From assembly GCF_022614595.1 (NCBI RefSeq), contig NZ_JAJFAU010000015.1:6788-49753 (forward strand): 42,966 nucleotides of DNA. Reading direction: 5' to 3'. Under the pieces are notes generated by a model, which was not told the DNA's origin, searched no databases, and saw only the letters and a program-made list of their open reading frames with translations. The position numbers and the translations under genes were made by a program. Position 1 is the first letter of the stretch. Each line of letters begins with the position of its first letter. The stretch is from Streptomyces sp. CNQ085. Its GTDB lineage: Bacteria; Actinomycetota; Actinomycetes; Streptomycetales; Streptomycetaceae. Of this stretch, positions 38,029-42,966 are shown in pieces.

Positions 38029-39372
38029 TCACGCCGGGGAACCGCCTCGCCCGGTCGCCGCAGGCCCGGCGCCGAGCTCGGACGCGGGCTCGGGCCCGGG
38101 CCGGCGGGTGAGGAGGGGCAGTTCGCGGACGAGGGCGTCGGCCAGCCGCCGGGCCCCGCCGGGGAGGGCGCGGGTAACCGCGGTGAGGGTGTACGCGCCC
38201 GCGTAGTCGGTCAGGGCCAGGCAGACGGTCCCCGGGGCCAGTACGGGCGGCAGGGGGATGATCCGCTCCAGCGGCCGGCCGTCCAGGGACCACGGGCCGC
38301 GCGGCCAGCCGAAGGCCAGGCAGGTCACGGGGCAGAAGCCCGGCGAGCAGCTCAGCGAGGCCAGCAGACGCACCGCCCAGGGGCCGCCCAGCCGCGCGGC
38401 GGTGCCGACCGCGCGGCGGACGGTGTCCGTGCCCCCGTGGAGGGGGCCGAAGGCGGCCAGCGCGCCCCGGCAGGCCGCCAGCCGCTCCCCGGGGTCGGCG
38501 GCGGTCACCGGGAGCGGCACCCGTACCGCCGAGACGACGGTGCCGAGCATCCGGTCCTCCCGCGGTGCGCGCAGGTCCACCGGGAAGGAGCCGTACAGCG
38601 GGCGCGGTGCGCCGGGCCAGCGGTCCGGATCCCCGTGGACGGTGCGCAGGGCGCCCGCGGCGGCGGCCAGCAGCACCTCGTTGAGGGTGGCCCCCAGGCC
38701 GGGCAGGGCGCGACGGGCGGCCCGCACCGCGTCCGCGTCCACCTCCGTCCAGGCCAGGTCCGGCCGCGGGCGGAGGCCGGGGGGCAACGGCAGGGCCCGG
38801 CCCGGCCCGAGCGTCGCAAGTGGGCGGGGGCGCTCGGGGCGTTCCGGGCGGAGGGCCCCGGGCATCCCGACCGCCCGCACGCCCGTGCCCCTGCGGACGA
38901 CGCGGGCCCCGCGCCCGGGGGCGCCGTCGAACAGACGGCTGAGCAGGATCTCCAGGGAGCGGCCGTCCAGCAGGGCGTGGTGGGCGGTCAGTACGACGGC
39001 GAACCGCTCCCGGTCCGCGTGCCGTACCAGGGTCAGCCGCCAGGGCGGCAGCCCGGCGGGCAGGGCGCGGGTGACGAGCCGGCCGAGCAGGCCGGTGAAC
39101 GCGGCGGCGTTGACGACGGCGACGTGGCGACGGACGTCGAACCGGTCGAGCGGCAGCCAGCGGTGCCCGCGCAGCCGGGCCGGGGGCGCGGGGGGCAGCA
39201 GCACCTGCCGCAGCCGGGGAAGGCCGCCCCAGCGCTCCCCGACCCGGGCGCGCAGCGCGTCCGCCCCCGGCGGCACGCCGGTGAACAGCGCCGCCATTCC
39301 AACCGTTTCGGGAACTCCGCGCGCACCGCAGTGGACTTCTTCCGCCGGGGACAGGGAGATGCTTCTCTGCAT
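38029..39372 (-). CDS. Wax-ester synthase/diacylglycerol acyltransferase-like (WS/DGAT) protein
   Basis: 447 residues. The catalytic motif of the acyl-CoA:alcohol acyltransferase family is present as AHHALLDG (His131, His132, Asp136, Gly137). Two-domain features include LGATLNEVLLAAAAGALR and the C-terminal ITDY-like LALTDYAGAYTLTAV. The N-terminal LSPAEEV stands in place of the more usual LSPLDAAF. It should transfer a fatty acyl group to an alcohol. It is divergent from the alpha-oxoamine synthase operon and could act on the same lipid, for example O-acylating a ceramide or long-chain base; this is inference. Confidence 0.82.
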   Translation of the reverse strand: MQRSISLSPAEEVHCGARGVPETVGMAALFTGVPPGADALRARVGERWGGLPRLRQVLLPPAPPARLRGHRWLPLDRFDVRRHVAVVNAAAFTGLLGRLVTRALPAGLPPWRLTLVRHADRERFAVVLTAHHALLDGRSLEILLSRLFDGAPGRGARVVRRGTGVRAVGMPGALRPERPERPRPLATLGPGRALPLPPGLRPRPDLAWTEVDADAVRAARRALPGLGATLNEVLLAAAAGALRTVHGDPDRWPGAPRPLYGSFPVDLRAPREDRMLGTVVSAVRVPLPVTAADPGERLAACRGALAAFGPLHGGTDTVRRAVGTAARLGGPWAVRLLASLSCSPGFCPVTCLAFGWPRGPWSLDGRPLERIIPLPPVLAPGTVCLALTDYAGAYTLTAVTRALPGGARRLADALVRELPLLTRRPGPEPASELGAGPAATGRGGSPA

Positions 39373-39767
39373 ACGCCTTCTCGCTCACCCATCGAGAAAT
39401 CGCGCAAATCTTCGACGGCTCGCCCGGAAAACACACGAGTCACCTGTCCGCGCCCTTTCTGATCCTGTGTCAGTATTCTGGCGGAACACCCGGCGGGAAA
39501 GAACCGACGCCCGGACGGGCCCGGACGGCGTAACGGTCGGACCGGTGGGTGCGCCGCCGGGGGCACCCACCGGAAACCGCCCGCCGCCGCCCCGGCCCGG
39601 TTCTGAGGTCCGGGCCTCGGAACCGGTCCGGAGGAAACCCGGGGCCGTTTCCCGTGGAGTCACGGACACCGGCCGCCGGACTCCGGTCGCACAAGAACAC
39701 GAACATCCATCGGAAAACCAAAAAAATCTCTCGACACCCTCTCGACGCGAACTCCTCGGGGAACAGC
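39373..39767. other. Divergent promoter region of the lipid genes
   Basis: About 395 bp with no gene. It contains an AT-rich patch around 39700-39735 near the oxoamine synthase start and another near 39455-39480. It should hold promoters for both the WS/DGAT-like gene and the three-gene operon. I saw no clear operator. Confidence 0.45.
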
Positions 39768-40994
39768 ATGGCGGATGTCTTCGGCAAAGAACGGTCGGCT
39801 CTCCACCGCCTGGCGGCGCAGAGCGAATCCCGGCCCTATTACCGTCCCCTCTCCCCCCGGGGCGCGGAGGCCGGGATCGACGGCCGCACGGTGGTCATGG
39901 CCGGATGCAACGACTATCTGGGACTGTCGGCCGATCCCCGGGTGACCGAGGCCGCGGCCCGCGCGCTGCGCCGCTACGGCGTCTCCTGCTCCGGCTCTCG
40001 CGTGCTCAACGGCACACTCGCCATCCACGAGGAGCTGGAGGGCAGGCTGGCCGCGTTCGTCGGCGGCGAGGCCGCGCTGGTGACCACCACCGGCTTCCAG
40101 GCCAACCTCGCGCTCGCCGCCCTGCTGGACGGACGCGACGCCGTCTTCGCCGACATGTCCAACCACGCCTCGCTGGTGGACGCCGTCCGGCTCGGCGGCG
40201 CCGCCCACCACCGCTACCGCCACCGCGACCTCGGCCACCTCGACCGTCTGCTGGCCTCCTGCGGCCCGGCCCCCGGCCCCGGCAGGCTGATCGTCACCGA
40301 CGGCATGTTCTCCATGGAGGGCGACCTGTGCCCGCTGCCGGGCCTGGTGGAGCTGGCCCGGCGCCACGGCGCCCGGCTGGTGGTGGACGGCGCCCACGAC
40401 ATCGGCCTGCTGGGCGCCGGCGGACGCGGCGTGAGCGAGTACTTCGGGCTGACCGGCGAGGTGGACCTGGTCACCGGGACACTGTCGAAGTGTTTCGGCT
40501 CCGTCGGCGGGATGCTGATCGGCCCCGCCTCCGTCGTCGAGCACCTGCGCCACAGCGCCCGCTCCGTCCTCTTCTCGGCCGCGATGCCACCACCCTCGGC
40601 CGCCGCCGCCCTGGCCTCGCTCGGCATCATCGAGTCCGAACCCGAGCGCCGGGCACGGGTGTTCGCCCACGCCCGGCGGTTGCTCGCGGGGCTGCGGTCG
40701 CTGGGCTGGGACACCGGCGACTCCACCACCCCGGTGGTGCCGGTGTACGTGGGCGACTCGCGGCTGTGCCTGCGGGTGTGGCAGGAGCTGCTGGAGGCCG
40801 GGGTGTTCACCAACGCCGTGGTGGCGCCGGCCGTGGCCCGGAACCGGGCACTGATCCGGGTGACCCCCCAGGCGATCCACACCGACGACCACGTCACCCT
40901 CGTCCTGGAGGCCTTCGCCCGGGTGCGGCGTGTCCTCGGCCCGGTCCTGCCGGCGCCGGGCGGGCCGAGGCGGCCCGAGGCGGTGGTGACGTGA
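39768..40994 (+). CDS. spt: Alpha-oxoamine synthase, serine palmitoyltransferase-like
   Basis: 408-residue PLP enzyme that condenses an amino acid with an acyl thioester with loss of CO2. The cofactor Lys241 is in TGTLSKCFGSVGG, Asp207 and His210 are in VVDGAHDIG, and His133 stacks on the ring in SNHASLVDA; AGCNDYLGLSADP is also typical. ATG 39768 has GGGGA upstream. Sequence alone does not separate serine palmitoyltransferase, KAPA synthase and 2-amino-3-ketobutyrate ligase. Its GTGA coupling to a YghO-type GNAT gene and an epimerase-type reductase favours sphingoid-base synthesis. No biotin genes are nearby. Confidence 0.85.
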   Translation: MADVFGKERSALHRLAAQSESRPYYRPLSPRGAEAGIDGRTVVMAGCNDYLGLSADPRVTEAAARALRRYGVSCSGSRVLNGTLAIHEELEGRLAAFVGGEAALVTTTGFQANLALAALLDGRDAVFADMSNHASLVDAVRLGGAAHHRYRHRDLGHLDRLLASCGPAPGPGRLIVTDGMFSMEGDLCPLPGLVELARRHGARLVVDGAHDIGLLGAGGRGVSEYFGLTGEVDLVTGTLSKCFGSVGGMLIGPASVVEHLRHSARSVLFSAAMPPPSAAAALASLGIIESEPERRARVFAHARRLLAGLRSLGWDTGDSTTPVVPVYVGDSRLCLRVWQELLEAGVFTNAVVAPAVARNRALIRVTPQAIHTDDHVTLVLEAFARVRRVLGPVLPAPGGPRRPEAVVT

Positions 40995-42208
40995 CCGTCT
41001 CCCCCGCGCTCCCCGCGCGTCCCGTGAGCGCCCCCTCCGCCGCCCGCACGCCCCTGACGGTCGGTCCGCTGCGCGGGCGCGCGGACACCGCCGCCTTCGC
41101 CGCCCTGCCCCGCACCCTGCACCGCGGCGACCCGTACCGGCTGCCGCCCGCCGGGAGGGACCAGCGCTTCCTGACCGACCGGCGGCGCAACCCGTTCTTC
41201 GAGGTCGGAGTGGCCGAGCTGTTCCTCGCCCGCCGGGGCCGGAGGGCGGTCGGGCGGATCGCCGCCGCGGTCGATCCCCGCTACCAGGCACTCCACGACG
41301 CGCGTGGCGGCCTGTTCGGCCTCTTCGAGTGCGCCGACGACCTCGAAGCCGCATCCGCCCTCTTCGACGCCGCCGCCGGCTGGCTGCGCGAACGCGGACT
41401 GGAGGGAATACTCGGCCCGCTGGGCTTCTCCGTCCACGACGAGTGCGGGGTCCTCGTCGAGGGCTTCGACGGCCCGCCCACCGTGATGATGCCGTACAAC
41501 CCCGCCTACTACCCCGCCCTGTACGCCGCCTGCGGGCTGGTCAAGGCCAAGGACCTGCTGTCCTGGCGCGTCCCCGTGCCGCCCGGCGGCGAGCCGCCCG
41601 AGGCCGCCGCCCGCGCGGCCCGCTGGGCCGCGGACGCGCCGGACGTACGGCTGCGGCCCCTGGACCCCCGCCGCCGGGAGGCGGACCTGGCCGCCGTCCG
41701 CGCCGTCTACACCGACGCGTGGTCCGGCAACTACGCCTCCGTCCCCATGACCGGCCGGGAGTTCTCCCGCGCGATGGACCGGCTGCGTCCGCTGGTACGG
41801 CCGGAGCTGGTGTGGTTCGCCGAGGTGCGCGGCGAACCGGTCGCCTTCACCTTCTGGCTGCCCGACGTCAACCAGGCGCTGCACGCCGCCCGCGCCACAC
41901 CCCTGGGCCGGCTGCGCGCGCCCCGGGCGGCCCGGCGCGTCGACCGGGCCCGGGTGATCCTCACCGGAGTACGGGCCGCTCACCGCGCCCGCGGACTGAC
42001 CGCCGCGCTGCTCGCCGAGGCCCAGCGGTCGGCCTTCCGCCTGGGGTACACCGAGAGCGAGTTCTCCTGGCTGCTGGAGGACAACCGCGACGCCAACCGC
42101 TACGCCGAGGCCTTCGGCGGCGTCCTCCACCGCCGGCACCGCCTCTACCGGCGCGGCCTCACCCCGCACCCGGCCGTCCCCGCGCCCGTACCCGGAGCCC
42201 GCCGGTGA
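40991..42208 (+). CDS. YghO/GNAT-type N-acyltransferase, bacterial ceramide synthase-like
   Basis: 405 residues from GTG 40991, which overlaps the previous stop by 4 bp. The core reads DPRYQALHDARGGLFGLFEC, then GILGPLGFSVHDECGVLVEG, then FDGPPTVMMPYNPAYY, and a C-terminal GNAT half ends with FSWLLEDNRDANRYAEAFGG. This is the pattern of the large YghO-like family to which the Caulobacter bacterial ceramide synthase belongs. That enzyme N-acylates the sphingoid base made by Spt. The substrate is inferred from operon context. The first ~25 residues are Ala/Pro/Ser-rich, so the start could be slightly later. Confidence 0.82.
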   Translation: MTVSPALPARPVSAPSAARTPLTVGPLRGRADTAAFAALPRTLHRGDPYRLPPAGRDQRFLTDRRRNPFFEVGVAELFLARRGRRAVGRIAAAVDPRYQALHDARGGLFGLFECADDLEAASALFDAAAGWLRERGLEGILGPLGFSVHDECGVLVEGFDGPPTVMMPYNPAYYPALYAACGLVKAKDLLSWRVPVPPGGEPPEAAARAARWAADAPDVRLRPLDPRRREADLAAVRAVYTDAWSGNYASVPMTGREFSRAMDRLRPLVRPELVWFAEVRGEPVAFTFWLPDVNQALHAARATPLGRLRAPRAARRVDRARVILTGVRAAHRARGLTAALLAEAQRSAFRLGYTESEFSWLLEDNRDANRYAEAFGGVLHRRHRLYRRGLTPHPAVPAPVPGARR

Positions 42209-42966
42209 GGTACCTGGTCACCGGTGCCACCGGCTTCATCGGCGCCCGCCTGGTGCGCCGGCTGCTGGACGAGGGCCACACCGTCGCCGCCCTGGTACGG
42301 GACACCGCCCGGGCCCGGCTCCCGGCACCGGTGGAGCGGCTGGCCGGCGACCTCGCGGACGGCCGCGGCCTGCAACGGGCCGCCGCCTGGGGCGCCGACC
42401 GCGTGATCCACCTGGCCGGCACCGTCAGGGCCGCCCACCCGGACGGCTATGCCCCCGTCAACACCGACGGCACCCGCCGCCTGTACGAGGCCCTGGCCGC
42501 GCTGCCGCACCCGCCCCGCCTGGTCCACTGCTCCTCCCTGGCCGCCGCCGGGCCCTCCCCGCCCGGCCGGCCGCGCCGCGAGGACGACCCGCCCGCGCCG
42601 GTGTCGGCGTACGGCCGCAGCAAGCTCGCCGGCGAGGAGGCGCTGCGCGCGGTGGCCGGCGCCCTGCCCGGTACCGTCGTGCGCCCGCCGATCGTCTACG
42701 GTCCCGGCGACACCGACTTCCTGCCCGCGCTGCTCGCCGCGGCGCGCTGCGGCGTACTGCCCGTGTGCGGGTTCGGGCCGCGCCGCTACTCGCTGGTCCA
42801 CGTCGACGACCTGTGCCGCCTGCTGCTCGCCGCGGCCGACCGCGGCGCGACCGTCGGCCCCGGTGAGGGCTCCCGCGGGATCTACCACGCCGGCGACGGC
42901 GCCGGGCACCGCGGCGAAGACCTCGCGGCAGCCGTGGCGGCGGTGACCGGCCACCGCCGGCCCACC
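42205..42966 (+). CDS. NAD-dependent epimerase/dehydratase, CerR-like (3' end outside window)
   Basis: At least 254 residues of an extended short-chain dehydrogenase. GTG 42205 overlaps the previous stop as GTGA. The Rossmann motif is VTGATGFIGARLV, HLAGTVRA follows beta-4, and the catalytic pair is in YGRSK. In Caulobacter the comparable reductase CerR reduces the 3-keto group of the acylated base. It continues beyond the window edge, so further pathway genes may lie there. Confidence 0.85.
   Translation, partial: MRYLVTGATGFIGARLVRRLLDEGHTVAALVRDTARARLPAPVERLAGDLADGRGLQRAAAWGADRVIHLAGTVRAAHPDGYAPVNTDGTRRLYEALAALPHPPRLVHCSSLAAAGPSPPGRPRREDDPPAPVSAYGRSKLAGEEALRAVAGALPGTVVRPPIVYGPGDTDFLPALLAAARCGVLPVCGFGPRRYSLVHVDDLCRLLLAAADRGATVGPGEGSRGIYHAGDGAGHRGEDLAAAVAAVTGHRRPT

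Noticed and set aside
38258..42208. 1316-codon plus-strand frame across the WS/DGAT gene and beyond
   Set aside because: Only the last 405 codons (GNAT protein from GTG 40991) look like protein; the rest is antisense or out-of-frame Arg/Pro/Gly-rich reading.

Overview
The window reads as chromosomal DNA of a Streptomyces or close relative. Base composition is very GC-rich with strong third-position G/C bias, many starts are GTG, and coupled genes often overlap as ATGA or GTGA. I saw no rRNA, tRNA, CRISPR array or phage module.

Left arm (1-3.8 kb): a lipoprotein gene running off the left edge, an OmpR/EnvZ-type two-component pair, and a secreted proline-rich protein. The first 97 bases are an exact inverted copy of 506-602, which looks like a fold-back junction at a sequence end.

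Main locus (about 4.2-25.1 kb): a complete isonitrile-lipopeptide (INLP, chalkophore-type) biosynthetic locus set inside copper-handling genes. The five core genes appear in the same order as Mycobacterium tuberculosis Rv0097-Rv0101: ScoE-like iron/2-oxoglutarate oxidase, ScoD/FcoT-like protein, ScoC-like acyl-ACP ligase, ScoB-like carrier protein, and ScoA-like NRPS (C-A-T-R). A FabH-like ketosynthase with a second carrier protein precedes them, and an MFS exporter leads the operon. A FecB/C/D-type uptake system follows. The divergent operon encodes a small Met/His-rich membrane protein, a CopA-type Cu(I) ATPase and a PCuAC-like protein, behind a CsoR-like operator. Further right lie a DJ-1/PfpI protein of the clade that includes isonitrile hydratase, a decayed GlxA-type regulator, an ECF sigma factor and a Met/His-rich membrane protein. 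The likely logic is: make and export a diisonitrile copper ligand, re-import the copper complex, possibly open the isonitrile by hydration, and balance this against copper efflux. An aspartyl/asparaginyl beta-hydroxylase-family gene sits at the left edge of the locus. Transposase remnants at 25.27-25.59 kb mark its right edge.

Middle (25.6-38 kb): mostly ordinary chromosome. It holds ornithine carbamoyltransferase and arginine deiminase, homocysteine S-methyltransferase, an F420-type luciferase-like oxidoreductase, a MazG-like pyrophosphohydrolase with an AAA ATPase, two tandem DUF21/CBS membrane proteins, a TerB-like protein, and two paralogous proteins of unknown function about 5 kb apart.

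Right arm (38-42.97 kb): a WS/DGAT-like acyltransferase faces a tightly coupled three-gene operon. That operon encodes an alpha-oxoamine synthase (serine-palmitoyltransferase-like), a YghO-type GNAT protein and an NAD-dependent epimerase/reductase cut by the window end. This trio matches the bacterial ceramide pathway (Spt-bCerS-CerR), which would be notable in a streptomycete.
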